Shown here piece by piece: positions 8,684 to 16,971 of a DNA stretch of 53,426 bases. The notes beneath the pieces are model-generated. The model was not told the origin of the DNA, did no database searches, and was given only the letters and a program-made list of their open reading frames with translations. Position 1 is the stretch's first letter. Each line of letters opens with the position of its first letter. Origin of the DNA: Candidatus Gastranaerophilales bacterium (lineage in GTDB: Bacteria > Cyanobacteriota > Vampirovibrionia > Gastranaerophilales > Gastranaerophilaceae); the NCBI GenBank assembly GCA_944323425.1, contig CALUSL010000014.1, forward strand, positions 1-53,426, read 5' to 3'. The position numbers and the translations under genes were made by a program.

Positions 8684-8847
8684 TGAAGATTACAAATAAA
8701 CAGATATATATAAATGCTGTTGCTAATGTCTCATCCGAATATATAGAGACTGAACTTGCAAAACAAAACATTCGTGCATTGAGATGGGCTATAGTAGATG
8801 TACATAACGGTGTTTATACAGTAAATGTTTCATGCTATGAGACTTAA
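8683..8847 (+). CDS. 54-aa small protein translationally coupled to glmS
   Basis: This short ORF starts at an ATG that overlaps the glmS stop (TAATG) and ends exactly one base before the stop codon of the convergent 8848-9315 gene. The product begins MKITNKQIYINAV and ends in VNVSCYET; it is soluble and has no known motif. The stop-start overlap, balanced composition and exact filling of the gap support a real gene, although there is no separate Shine-Dalgarno. Function unknown; it may only be co-expressed with GlmS. Confidence 0.55.
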   Translation: MKITNKQIYINAVANVSSEYIETELAKQNIRALRWAIVDVHNGVYTVNVSCYET

Positions 8848-9315
8848 TCAGACTGTTTTGTGAACATTTAGTATTTTATATGTATCTTTTGTCTTGCCGT
8901 TAATTTTTGTTGTAGTTTTTTCAGCCTCGATTGCTATATGTCCCTGATAGGCGTGTTTTATCATGTGTGCAATAGCTTGACCTGCTCTTTGAGCTTTTTC
9001 TTTAGGGCTTAAAGAGGAATTTCTGTAAATATTTCTTCTTGCAAAAGCTTCTGCCCCGGTAAGCAGATTTACCTTTTTGTCTATTTGGTTAAGACGCATT
9101 ACTGAAACTGGCTGCCATCCTTCTTTTATAAAATAATCAGGCATTATCTGCGACATTTTTCTTTTTATTTCAAGCTCTCCATGGGGTTTTTGCATCAGAT
9201 GCGATAATGCTTGGGTAACTTTATACATAATAACCGGATCTTTTGTTGTGACCCCGTTTACTGTTACGCCGCGTACGGAAACCATTTTTCCGAAAGATAC
9301 AGATGATGACTTCAT
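8848..9315 (-). CDS. Hypothetical protein with N-terminal VSFGK motif
   Basis: The 155-aa protein begins MKSSSVSFGKMVSV. The VSFG stretch at residues 6-9 resembles the [V/I]SFK/G leader motif of the 35-52 kb proteins. The rest is basic and helical, with no recognised domain. The start has an AAAGGAT Shine-Dalgarno. Its stop abuts that of the small ORF behind glmS without any terminator between. Confidence 0.7.
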   Translation of the reverse strand: MKSSSVSFGKMVSVRGVTVNGVTTKDPVIMYKVTQALSHLMQKPHGELEIKRKMSQIMPDYFIKEGWQPVSVMRLNQIDKKVNLLTGAEAFARRNIYRNSSLSPKEKAQRAGQAIAHMIKHAYQGHIAIEAEKTTTKINGKTKDTYKILNVHKTV

Positions 9316-9394
9316 TTTTTTATCCTTTTATGTGAAGGTAAGTATTGCGAATAAAATGTTAAAAAAAATTTTTTTGTTTATTTACAGAAATGAT

Positions 9395-9424
9395 TTTACA
9401 AAACTTTAATTTTTATTCTATAAT
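9395..9424 (+). promoter_or_regulatory. Sigma70-type promoter of the MFS transporter gene
   Basis: TTTACA (9395-9400), an 18-nt A/T-rich spacer and a perfect TATAAT (9419-9424) lie about 45 bp before the MFS start. The spacer motif AAACTTTAATTTTT also occurs upstream of glmS (6751-6764). Confidence 0.7.
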
Positions 9425-9469
9425 TAATAAGTAACGACAAATTTAGTGTAATAGTATATGTGAGGTATT

Positions 9470-10843
9470 ATGGGAGATAGTGTTAAAGGGTTGAGACGAT
9501 TGACATCTGCACAACTATTGAATTTTTGTCTCGGATTTTTCGGGCTTCAATTCGCATGGCAGATGAGAATAATTCTTTCCGGTCCTGTGACGGAGGAACT
9601 TGGAGCATCTCCCTTTATATTCGGTTTAATATGGCTGGCGGGTCCTGTGACAGGTATGGTTGTTCAGCCTATTATCGGAGCATTAAGCGACCATACATAT
9701 ACTAAATTCGGTAGAAGACGTCCATATCTGATTCTTGGTGCTGTTCTTGCGGCAATTGCTTTGTGGGCATTCCCGAACTCTGAACCTATTGCACAGTTTA
9801 TTGCTGATAAATTACATTTACCAATGCCTGCAATAGCCGGACTTCTGGTTGCTGCTGTTATGATATGGATTATAGATGCTTGTGTTAATGCTGCTCAGGG
9901 ACCTTACAGAGCACTAATTCCCGATAATATCGTTCCTGAACAACATGCGATTGCTAATTCTTATTTAAGTTTTGCAATCGGCTTAGGTTCTGTAATTGCT
10001 GCCGGTACGGCGCCGTTCTTGAACTGGGCGTTTGATTATCAGATGTCAGTGAGCGCACAGTTTATTATGGCAGCACTCGCTTTTCTTCTCGGCATGATTT
10101 GGACCTGTGTAACATTTACCGAGGCTCCTGTTGAAAAAACAGAAAAGGAAAAGGGCGAAGAAAAATCCTTCATGGAAAATTTCAAGAAATTTTTCAGTTC
10201 ATCTCCTGAAGTATTCAAAATCTGTCTGGTACAGTTTTTTACTTGGATTGGTGTAATGAGTATGTTCATATTCTTTACTCAATTTTCTGTACACACAGTT
10301 TATGCTGTGCCTGATTTAACAAATGTTCCTGATGAAATACAAACTTACTATGATTCAACTATCGCAATTGCAACTAATTTTTCATCAATATGTTTTGCGA
10401 TATTCAATCTGGTTTGTTTTCTTGTATCTTTGCCCATAGGCATATTGTCTACAAAATTTGGTAACAAAAAAGTACATATGACCGCACTTGCTATAATGGC
10501 TGTTTCTTACCTTTTGATGGTGTTTACTACTAATCCAAAACTTATTATGATATTTATGGCTCTTGCCGGTATAGGTTGGGCAAGCATACTGGCTTTGCCG
10601 TTTGCAATGCTTACCGATTACATTAAAAAAGGCTCTGAAGGCTCAGTGATGGGTATTTTCAATATCTTTATTGCCGGACCTCAGGTTCTTGTTTGTACAT
10701 TGCTGGCATGGTTTATTTCTAAATGCGTTATAGATTTACCCGAGGGTCTGAATTATCACTGGGAATATGCATTTCTCGTGGGAGCAATTGTGTTAATTCT
10801 CTCTGTAATCGTGACTAATTCTATAAAGGAAAAGAAAAATTAA
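9470..10843 (+). CDS. MFS transporter, SLC45/GPH-like sugar permease
   Basis: The 457-aa protein has 12 predicted membrane helices. It shows the signature of SLC45/sucrose-type MFS carriers: LLNFCLGFFGLQFAWQM at the start, the GALSDHTYTKFGRRRPY loop between helices 2 and 3, and a charged central loop (about 218-235). Family members are mostly proton-coupled sucrose, maltose or glucoside importers; the substrate here is not known. It has its own promoter and no neighbouring glycosidase. Its stop overlaps that of the convergent small gene. Confidence 0.85.
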   Translation: MGDSVKGLRRLTSAQLLNFCLGFFGLQFAWQMRIILSGPVTEELGASPFIFGLIWLAGPVTGMVVQPIIGALSDHTYTKFGRRRPYLILGAVLAAIALWAFPNSEPIAQFIADKLHLPMPAIAGLLVAAVMIWIIDACVNAAQGPYRALIPDNIVPEQHAIANSYLSFAIGLGSVIAAGTAPFLNWAFDYQMSVSAQFIMAALAFLLGMIWTCVTFTEAPVEKTEKEKGEEKSFMENFKKFFSSSPEVFKICLVQFFTWIGVMSMFIFFTQFSVHTVYAVPDLTNVPDEIQTYYDSTIAIATNFSSICFAIFNLVCFLVSLPIGILSTKFGNKKVHMTALAIMAVSYLLMVFTTNPKLIMIFMALAGIGWASILALPFAMLTDYIKKGSEGSVMGIFNIFIAGPQVLVCTLLAWFISKCVIDLPEGLNYHWEYAFLVGAIVLILSVIVTNSIKEKKN

Positions 10844-11070
10844 TTTTTGAAAGAACAGTTTTCTTTTTTAGATTTTGTAGTTTCAGCCACTACAACACTG
10901 TAATGCATTTGTATGTAATTCTTTAATATATCGGTTGAAATTTTGTGGTAATTTGTGACAATTTTTTGGTCAATCGGCTTGTTAACAAAATTCTCTATCT
11001 TATTAATTTTTTGTATACAATTTTTTATTAATAGCAGAAAAGTTTTACACGCCGCCTTTTCTGTTTTCAT
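10840..11070 (-). CDS. Small hypothetical protein, 76 aa
   Basis: I take the ATG at 11070, which has GGAG seven bases upstream, rather than the in-frame TTG 12 bases earlier. The product begins MKTEKAACKTFLLL and is lysine-rich and helical, with no recognised motif. It sits behind the 11103-11462 gene in the same direction (32-bp gap). The two may form an operon. Confidence 0.55.
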   Translation of the reverse strand: MKTEKAACKTFLLLIKNCIQKINKIENFVNKPIDQKIVTNYHKISTDILKNYIQMHYSVVVAETTKSKKENCSFKN

Positions 11071-11102
11071 TTTTTGCTCCAATTTTATAAATAAAATTTA
11101 TA

Positions 11103-11462
11103 TTATCGGATAGTGTAATTAGTATTTGCTACATAGTTTTGTATATTGTCGAAATCTATTTTTTCTTTTTTTAGATTTTCACCGGTTGCGCTTTTTAGGC
11201 TTAGAGAGTTGATGAAATTTTGGATTTTCCTGATTTCTTCTGATGAATATTCCTGTTCTAGTGAACGAAAAATAAAATTTGACGGATTGTTGAGATAATA
11301 GTCAGAAATATTTGCATAAATTTTATGCGAATATAAAGGGGATGGATAGGGTAAAGGCTGAGGGTTTTCTTTTTGTTTGCCTTTTAACAATTTTCTTGCA
11401 AATTTTTTATAATGCAAGTTAGCTATTCTAAATAGCTTGAGCGGTGAATTTTTTGTTTTCAT
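11103..11462 (-). CDS. Small hypothetical protein, 119 aa
   Basis: The ATG at 11462 follows a strong AAGGAGAG and is preferred to the in-frame start 51 bases upstream. The product begins MKTKNSPLKLFRIA; it is basic, without membrane helices or signal peptide, with a proline-rich LPYPSPLY segment. Not recognised. Confidence 0.6.
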   Translation of the reverse strand: MKTKNSPLKLFRIANLHYKKFARKLLKGKQKENPQPLPYPSPLYSHKIYANISDYYLNNPSNFIFRSLEQEYSSEEIRKIQNFINSLSLKSATGENLKKEKIDFDNIQNYVANTNYTIR

Positions 11463-11706
11463 AATTCTCTCCTTCTCTTTAGGATGCGTTAAAGTTTTTT
11501 GTATTAATAACACACTTGTAATACTTTATTAAGAAATTGTACATTGCCGGAGTGGATATTTGTTAAATTATGTTACACATATGTTTATTCACTTGTATTA
11601 TTAAACGCTGAAAATGTATATTCCCCGGTTGGGGGATTTTATTGTTTATTAGAATTAAAATAATTATGAAAAAAGAGGCTAAAATGTTGTAAATAATGTG
11701 TTTTGG

Positions 11707-12219
11707 CTATTTTAAAAATATTAGCCTTCTGGTTGTGCTTTTTTCTTTGTTTGAATAAATTGGAATCACTATGTTTTCAATTTCCTTCAATATTTCTTCA
11801 GAATTTTCTGACATTAGAATAATAAAGTCACATTTTTGAGAAATTGCTGATTTTAAATCATTTAAAGAAGAAACAGAAAATCCGACTATTGATTGGGGAC
11901 CGAGAAGATGCCTTGCGGAGTCAATGTCTATATCATCCTGCTCTAGTCTAATGCCGTCTGTCTGGAGAATATGACCTATATCCGCGCGGCTTTCTATAAT
12001 GAAGATGGTATTGTATATAGAACAAAGTTCTCTTAGTTTTTTACCATATTTAAGCACTTTAGACGGAGAGGAGCTTTTCGTCGTTAATTCAAGAATATTT
12101 GCGCCTTTTTGCAGTTCCTTTGCCACGGCATCCAGAAAATCATCCTCTGTATCAAAATTTTTTGGATTGGCCACTAAATATAAATTTGCGTCTTTTAATC
12201 TGTAATCATTTATATTCAT
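11707..12219 (-). CDS. Thiamine-phosphate-synthase-like protein (ThiE/TenI fold), truncated
   Basis: The 170-aa product matches the first two thirds of ThiE/TenI: YLVANP, then IFIIESRADIGHILQTDGIRLEQDD, then ARHLLGPQSIVGFSV. It lacks the C-terminal part where ThiE has its G-x-GPIFxTxTK phosphate loop and glycine-rich strand, and ends in a short charged tail. No continuation is visible in other frames downstream. Members usually have about 210 aa. It may be a non-catalytic relative or a decayed gene. A GGCTA...TAGCC hairpin overlaps its stop. Confidence 0.65.
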   Translation of the reverse strand: MNINDYRLKDANLYLVANPKNFDTEDDFLDAVAKELQKGANILELTTKSSSPSKVLKYGKKLRELCSIYNTIFIIESRADIGHILQTDGIRLEQDDIDIDSARHLLGPQSIVGFSVSSLNDLKSAISQKCDFIILMSENSEEILKEIENIVIPIYSNKEKSTTRRLIFLK

Positions 12220-12301
12220 ATTTTAATTGTATTTTTATGTTTGTAATTTAGATATAAAAATAATAAACCAAAATAAAATGCTTGCAAAAAAACGATTTTA
12301 A

Positions 12302-12332
12302 AGCGTCCTGATATTAAACAGGACGCTTTTTT
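12302..12332. terminator. Hairpin terminator
   Basis: GCGTCCTG-ATATTAAA-CAGGACGC is a perfect 8-bp stem followed on the plus strand by six T, and on the minus strand by TTTAAAATCG and then six T. It closes the DUF2769/ferritin-like operon coming from the right. Confidence 0.85.
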
Positions 12333-12340
12333 CTATTAAA

Positions 12341-12622
12341 TTAATATGTACCGCCCTCATAAAGACAGTAACTCTGATTCTCTAAATCATATTTTTCATG
12401 AACCTCGCATTCTGCGCAGAGACACCCTTTGTCATCATCAATACACCTGCTGGTACTGTAAGCGCAGAACATACCCTCAAGATCATCGATATTTTCAATT
12501 CCTTTCATCATATCAATAATATTATGCGGCATTTCTTTTATTTTACAGTTTGTCGTATAAGACGGACAGCTGAGACATTTGCAATGTTCGAGATTTTCTT
12601 TTGTTCTGTCAACAATACTCAT
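12341..12622 (-). CDS. Cysteine-rich DUF2769-like protein
   Basis: The 93-aa product has eleven cysteines, including CKCLSCPSYTTNC near the N-terminus and CLCAECEVHEKYDL near the C-terminus, the pattern I associate with DUF2769, common in anaerobic archaea and bacteria. It probably binds metal or an Fe-S cluster; no function is established. It lies 10 bp behind the ferritin-like gene in one operon. Confidence 0.75.
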   Translation of the reverse strand: MSIVDRTKENLEHCKCLSCPSYTTNCKIKEMPHNIIDMMKGIENIDDLEGMFCAYSTSRCIDDDKGCLCAECEVHEKYDLENQSYCLYEGGTY

Positions 12623-12632
12623 TTTTTTCTCC

Positions 12633-12935
12633 TTACTTCATTTTTTTCATCATTTCTTCTACTTCTTTTGCTCCGTCTTCGTAGTGCTTTTCTTCATCAG
12701 GTTCCAGCGTCATAAGAAGTTTCATCAGTTCACCTGCATGAACACGTTCTTCATCGGCTATATCCTTCAAAACTGTTTTTACAAGTTCATTATCAGTACA
12801 TTCAATAACTTCATGGTAGAGCTGTATTGCTTCATATTCTGCTGCAATATTGAATCTGATTGAGCGGATAATTTCTTCATGAGTCAGAGTTCTATCTGCC
12901 TTTAGAATATTGTACGGCGTTCCGAATTTTGGCAT
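12633..12935 (-). CDS. Small ferritin-like (EncFtn/rubrerythrin-type) protein
   Basis: The 100-aa protein is a single helical hairpin with half a di-iron site: E33/E35, Y40 and E63-x-x-H66 in ADEERVHAG. Such half-ferritins, including the encapsulin-associated EncFtn group, build the ferroxidase site across a dimer. No encapsulin gene is in the window and the C-terminus (EEMMKKMK) does not look like a known cargo-loading peptide. It is the first gene of an operon with the DUF2769-like gene, which suggests iron or oxidative-stress handling. Confidence 0.8.
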   Translation of the reverse strand: MPKFGTPYNILKADRTLTHEEIIRSIRFNIAAEYEAIQLYHEVIECTDNELVKTVLKDIADEERVHAGELMKLLMTLEPDEEKHYEDGAKEVEEMMKKMK

Positions 12936-13085
12936 ATTTTTTCCTCTCTTTTCGGCGGCAACGTTTTAATTTTAACAGTGCACAGTTATTTTTTTATCCG
13001 CAAAAATGGCTAGCCGGAACGTATTTATTTTGCAAGATTGAAATTGTTTGCGTTATAATTACAAGAAGATTAACGGGTTTTTTTA

Positions 13086-13757
13086 ATGGATAATATTCAA
13101 ATATTTTGTGATTTTGACGGAACAATTACCAAAAAAGATACTTTAAATAACTTTTTACGCCTATATGCGGATGAAAAATGGTTAGAAATAGAGGCTCAAT
13201 GGGAAAATGGTGAGATTGGTTCCAGAGAGTGTCTTACCGAACAAATGAAATTTGTTCCGGATATGACAGAAGAAAAGCTTGAAAAATTTCTGTCTTCAAT
13301 TGAAATTGATGAATATTTTCGTGAATTTTTAGATTTAATCAAAGAGTATAATATTGATTTTTATATTGTAAGTGATGGCTTTGATTATTTTATAAACAAA
13401 GTTCTTGAAAAGAACGGCATAAGCGGTTTAAAAATTTTTTCTAACAGATTGATATTTTCAGATGGAAAATTTATAACAGAATTCCCTTATAACGAAACTG
13501 ATTGCTCTATTTCTGCCGGGGTTTGCAAATGTAATATTATAAAAAAATATTCAAATGTTACAAAACCTATTTTTTACATTGGAGACGGAGTTTCCGACTT
13601 TTGTGCGTCGAAAACGGCTGATTTTTTGTTTGCAAAGGGAAGATTGTTAGAGTATTGTAAAAAGAATAAGGATACCGATAAATATCATAACCTTATCGGT
13701 TTTTGTGATTTTAGCGATATTATTTGTTATTTGAAAGAATATCTGAGAAAAAAGTAG
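13086..13757 (+). CDS. HAD-superfamily phosphatase, MtnX-like
   Basis: The 223-aa product has the HAD-IB motifs: D9 and D11 in CDFDGTIT, VSDGFD near residue 97, and IGDGVSDFCA near 160. The closest named family is MtnX (2-hydroxy-3-keto-5-methylthiopentenyl-1-phosphate phosphatase) or phosphoserine-phosphatase-like enzymes. No other methionine-salvage gene lies nearby, so the substrate is open. It starts a four-gene operon with the class III aminotransferase, a hydrolase and a membrane protein. Confidence 0.8.
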   Translation: MDNIQIFCDFDGTITKKDTLNNFLRLYADEKWLEIEAQWENGEIGSRECLTEQMKFVPDMTEEKLEKFLSSIEIDEYFREFLDLIKEYNIDFYIVSDGFDYFINKVLEKNGISGLKIFSNRLIFSDGKFITEFPYNETDCSISAGVCKCNIIKKYSNVTKPIFYIGDGVSDFCASKTADFLFAKGRLLEYCKKNKDTDKYHNLIGFCDFSDIICYLKEYLRKK

Positions 13758-13772
13758 TATAAGGAGAGAAAA

Positions 13773-15164
13773 ATGTCTGATACGAAATTATTGTTATCTG
13801 ATAGTGAGATAAAGGCACTAGATGCTGAATATTGTTCCTGGGGAGATACAGTTCATTATCATGATGAGCAGACTATATTCAGAAATTGTGAAGGCTCCTA
13901 TATGTATGATAGCAAGGATACTCCATATCTCGATTTGCAAATGTGGTATTCCAGCTGTAATCTCGGATATAAAAATAAAAGAATTTTAAATGCTGTTCTT
14001 GATCAGTATCAGACAATGCCTCAGATTTCATCAAGATTTGTTTATGACTATAAGGCATTACTTGCAGAAAAAATAGCCAAAGCTAATATAAAAAGATACG
14101 GAATAAAGGGACGTGTTCAATTTAATGTGGGCGGTGCTCAGGTTAATGAAGATATGCTGAAATTAATCCGTAATTACACTAAAAAGCCCAGAATGTTTGC
14201 TTTTATGGGCGGCTATCACGGCAGAACAATTGGAACGACTGCAGTTACTTCCAGCTACAGATACAGAGAACATTTCGGACATATCTCTGATACGGCTCAT
14301 TTTGTACCGTTTCCGTATTGTTTTAGATGTCCGTACGGTAAAAAATGTGAAAACTGTGATATGTATTGCGTAAAACAGTTTGCCAGACTTTTTGAGAGCG
14401 AATATCACGGTGTTTACGACCCGAACACAGGCGATTGTGAGTTTGGCGGTTTTATTGCAGAACCTATTCTTGGAACCGGCGGCTATATAATTCCTCCGAA
14501 AAATTATTTTAAAGAACTGAAAAAAGTTCTTGATGAGTACAATATATTGTTTATGGTGGATGAGGTACAAATGGGATGTTTCAGAACAGGAAAACTGTGG
14601 GCTATGGAACATTTTTGTGCAAAACCAGATGCAATGACTTTTGCGAAATCAATAACTAATGGTATGAACCCGCTTGCCGGTATGTGGGCAAAAGAAGAAC
14701 TAATAAATCCAAAAGTATTCCCTGCCGGCAGAACTCATTCCACCTACGCCGCAAATCCGATAGGAACCCGTGCCGGATATGAGGTTATGTCTATTTTCGA
14801 AGAACAACAAGAAGAGCTTGAAACAGAAATAGCAAGAAAGGGTAAAAAATTTCTGGACGGTTTAAAAATGCTCGAGAAAAAATATAAAAATATTGGTACT
14901 GTCAACGGACTCGGTTTTGCCTTGAGCATAGAAGTTACAGAAACTGACGGTTTTACTCCTGCTAAAAAACTTTGTGATGATATTATTGAGGCAGGTCTTA
15001 GGGGCAACTTAACTTACAAAGGTAAAAAATGCGGGCTCATTTTGAACAACGGCGGATATTATAAAAATATCATTACGATTGTTCCACAGTTATATATTAC
15101 TGATGAAGAAATAGATATGGCAATTGAGCTGATAGACCAGTTGTTTTCGAGGTTTGCGGTTTGA
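13773..15164 (+). CDS. Class III PLP-dependent aminotransferase
   Basis: The 463-aa product has the class III landmarks: GGYHGRTIG near 146, IAEPI near 228, DEVQMGCFRTG at 263-273 and the Schiff-base lysine K292 in TFAKSITNG. A Cys-rich insert (C183, C186, C192, C195, C199) may bind a metal, which is unusual but known in some members. The start has GGAGAGAAAAA. Its stop overlaps the TTG start of the hydrolase. The amino acceptor is unknown; the MtnX-like phosphatase upstream suggests a phosphorylated substrate or product. Confidence 0.88.
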   Translation: MSDTKLLLSDSEIKALDAEYCSWGDTVHYHDEQTIFRNCEGSYMYDSKDTPYLDLQMWYSSCNLGYKNKRILNAVLDQYQTMPQISSRFVYDYKALLAEKIAKANIKRYGIKGRVQFNVGGAQVNEDMLKLIRNYTKKPRMFAFMGGYHGRTIGTTAVTSSYRYREHFGHISDTAHFVPFPYCFRCPYGKKCENCDMYCVKQFARLFESEYHGVYDPNTGDCEFGGFIAEPILGTGGYIIPPKNYFKELKKVLDEYNILFMVDEVQMGCFRTGKLWAMEHFCAKPDAMTFAKSITNGMNPLAGMWAKEELINPKVFPAGRTHSTYAANPIGTRAGYEVMSIFEEQQEELETEIARKGKKFLDGLKMLEKKYKNIGTVNGLGFALSIEVTETDGFTPAKKLCDDIIEAGLRGNLTYKGKKCGLILNNGGYYKNIITIVPQLYITDEEIDMAIELIDQLFSRFAV

Positions 15165-15991
15165 GTCAGGAATTAGATTTTCAGTTTAAACATGAAAACT
15201 GTAAAAGAGCTGTGCTATTATTCCATGGAATGACAGGCAGCCCTTTTGAAATGAAAAAAATCGGCAAAGCACTTTTTGATGCCGATTTTGATGTGTATTG
15301 CTACTGTCTGCCGGGTCATGGCACTAGTCCGATAAGCATAAAAGCGGTCAGGTGGCAGGACTGGTATCTTGAATCATCAGCACATTATCGCGAATTATCG
15401 AAAAACTATGATGAAGTTTTTCTCGGTGGTCTTTGTATGGGGGCGGTGCTGGCATTATGTATTGCAATGGAATATAAGGATGTTAAAGGGATTTTGGGAC
15501 TTTCAACTACTTTGTATCTGGATGGATGGACTATTCCCTGGTATAATTTCCTGATGCCTATCGGATTGCATACCATATTGCGATATTATTATTCATTTCC
15601 GGAGAGAGAACCATACGGTTTAAAAAATGAGGCTCTCAGAAGAAAAATTGCTGCCTTGCAAAAGAAAAATACGGTAGCTCTGGACAACTATCCTATGAGT
15701 TGTATTTATGAACTTTTAAAAATGTCACGATTTGCAAGACATAATATGTCTAAGGTCCTTTCGCCGGTCCTGCTGATTCATTCGAAAGAGGATGATTTAA
15801 CAAGTCCGAAAAGTGCTGAATTTGTTTACAAACATGTTTCTTCAGAAAATAAAGAATATATTCAGCTGGAAAATAGTTATCATCTGGTTGTTATGGATAA
15901 CGAACGGGATTTCGTTTTTGAAAAATGTATCAGCTTTTTAAATACGCTGTCGAATAGCAAAAACTCAAAAGAAAGGGAGTTTGCGGTATGA
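15161..15991 (+). CDS. Alpha/beta hydrolase with a cysteine nucleophile
   Basis: The 276-aa protein resembles carboxylesterase/monoacylglycerol-lipase hydrolases: oxyanion HGMTGSP near 22, nucleophile elbow G-L-C92-M-G, acid D211 or D212 in HSKEDD, and H241. The usual serine is cysteine (TGT), so a Cys-His-Asp triad as in dienelactone hydrolase is implied. It starts at TTG, overlapping the TGA of the aminotransferase, and its own stop overlaps the next ATG, so the operon is translationally coupled. Substrate unknown. Confidence 0.82.
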   Translation: MSQELDFQFKHENCKRAVLLFHGMTGSPFEMKKIGKALFDADFDVYCYCLPGHGTSPISIKAVRWQDWYLESSAHYRELSKNYDEVFLGGLCMGAVLALCIAMEYKDVKGILGLSTTLYLDGWTIPWYNFLMPIGLHTILRYYYSFPEREPYGLKNEALRRKIAALQKKNTVALDNYPMSCIYELLKMSRFARHNMSKVLSPVLLIHSKEDDLTSPKSAEFVYKHVSSENKEYIQLENSYHLVVMDNERDFVFEKCISFLNTLSNSKNSKEREFAV

Positions 15992-16362
15992 TTGGATTTT
16001 TTAAAAATATAGGTTCATATCCGGCATCTCTTTTGCTGATTATTTTTTCTAATATTCTATTGATAATAGGATTCGGAATAGGAAAACTGGCAATGTGGAA
16101 ATGGGAAAATGCTGTAAAGTTTTTCGCTGTGTTTTCTGTTGTTATGTCTTTTTTAATTTCTGCCTATTTTATAGGAATTTTGTGGTTTTCGATAGGCGGC
16201 TTAATATCCGGCAATATTATACATAGCGCGATTTTTACTGTGTTTTTATTCTTGCCGTTTATAATCGGTCATTTTGCTACTTACAAAAAAATTCAATTCT
16301 ATTCTGATATACAGATACTTACATTGATAATAAGTCTTGTTGTAGCATTATCTTTTGTGTAA
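15988..16362 (+). CDS. Small integral membrane protein, four helices
   Basis: The 124-aa product has four hydrophobic segments (about 13-33, 43-63, 65-95 in two parts, and 105-124), no signal peptide and no recognised motif. The start overlaps the hydrolase stop (ATGA). It is the last gene of the operon 13086-16362 and may place that pathway at the membrane. Confidence 0.65.
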   Translation: MIGFFKNIGSYPASLLLIIFSNILLIIGFGIGKLAMWKWENAVKFFAVFSVVMSFLISAYFIGILWFSIGGLISGNIIHSAIFTVFLFLPFIIGHFATYKKIQFYSDIQILTLIISLVVALSFV

Positions 16363-16395
16363 AAACGAAAAATATAAAAAAGAAAGGTTAGTGTT

Positions 16396-16971
16396 ATGAA
16401 GAAAGTTATTCTCTTAAACGGAAGCCCGCGAGTAAATGGTAATACTAATTATTTGCTTACAGAATGTAAAAAGGCTATTGAAGAAAACGGAGTAGATGCT
16501 GAAATAATACAGCTTGCCGGAAAGAATGTACATTCTTGTATAGAATGTAAAAAATGCGCTGAGCTAAAACGATGCGTTTTTAATGATGATGGGATTAATG
16601 AAATTATTGAAAAATTAAAAACAGCGGACGGTTTAATCGTCGGAGCTCCGGTCTATTATGGTACGGCAAGAGGCGATATAATGTCCGCTATTCAAAGAAT
16701 CGGTTATGTCTCTGCAAGAAGCGGATTGAACTACCTTCAGTACAAGGTGGGCGGACCGATAGCAGTGGGCAGACGCGGAGGACATACCGCCACTATTCAG
16801 GAGATGCTCATGTTTTATTTTATAAACGAAATGATTGTTCCCGGCTCTAACTATTGGAATATTGCTTTCGGCAGAGAAATCGGAGCGGTTGAAGAAGACA
16901 AAGAGGGTATAGAAACTATAAAACGTTTCGGGAAAAACGTGGCTGTCCTGATTAACAAACTAAAAGATTAG
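16396..16971 (+). CDS. NADPH-dependent FMN reductase-like flavodoxin-family protein
   Basis: The 191-aa product has the flavodoxin-like LLNGSPRVNGNTNYLL phosphate loop, a CIECKKC cluster near 50-56 typical of the iron-sulfur-flavoprotein/NADPH-FMN-reductase group, and GAPVYYGTARGDI near 92. Such proteins reduce quinones, flavins or metals using FMN. It has its own AAAGG Shine-Dalgarno. The stop abuts the queE stop on the other strand with no intergenic base. Confidence 0.85.
   Translation: MKKVILLNGSPRVNGNTNYLLTECKKAIEENGVDAEIIQLAGKNVHSCIECKKCAELKRCVFNDDGINEIIEKLKTADGLIVGAPVYYGTARGDIMSAIQRIGYVSARSGLNYLQYKVGGPIAVGRRGGHTATIQEMLMFYFINEMIVPGSNYWNIAFGREIGAVEEDKEGIETIKRFGKNVAVLINKLKD

Noticed and set aside
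12633-12935. Encapsulin cargo
   Set aside because: No shell gene is in the window and the C-terminus does not resemble a cargo-loading peptide.
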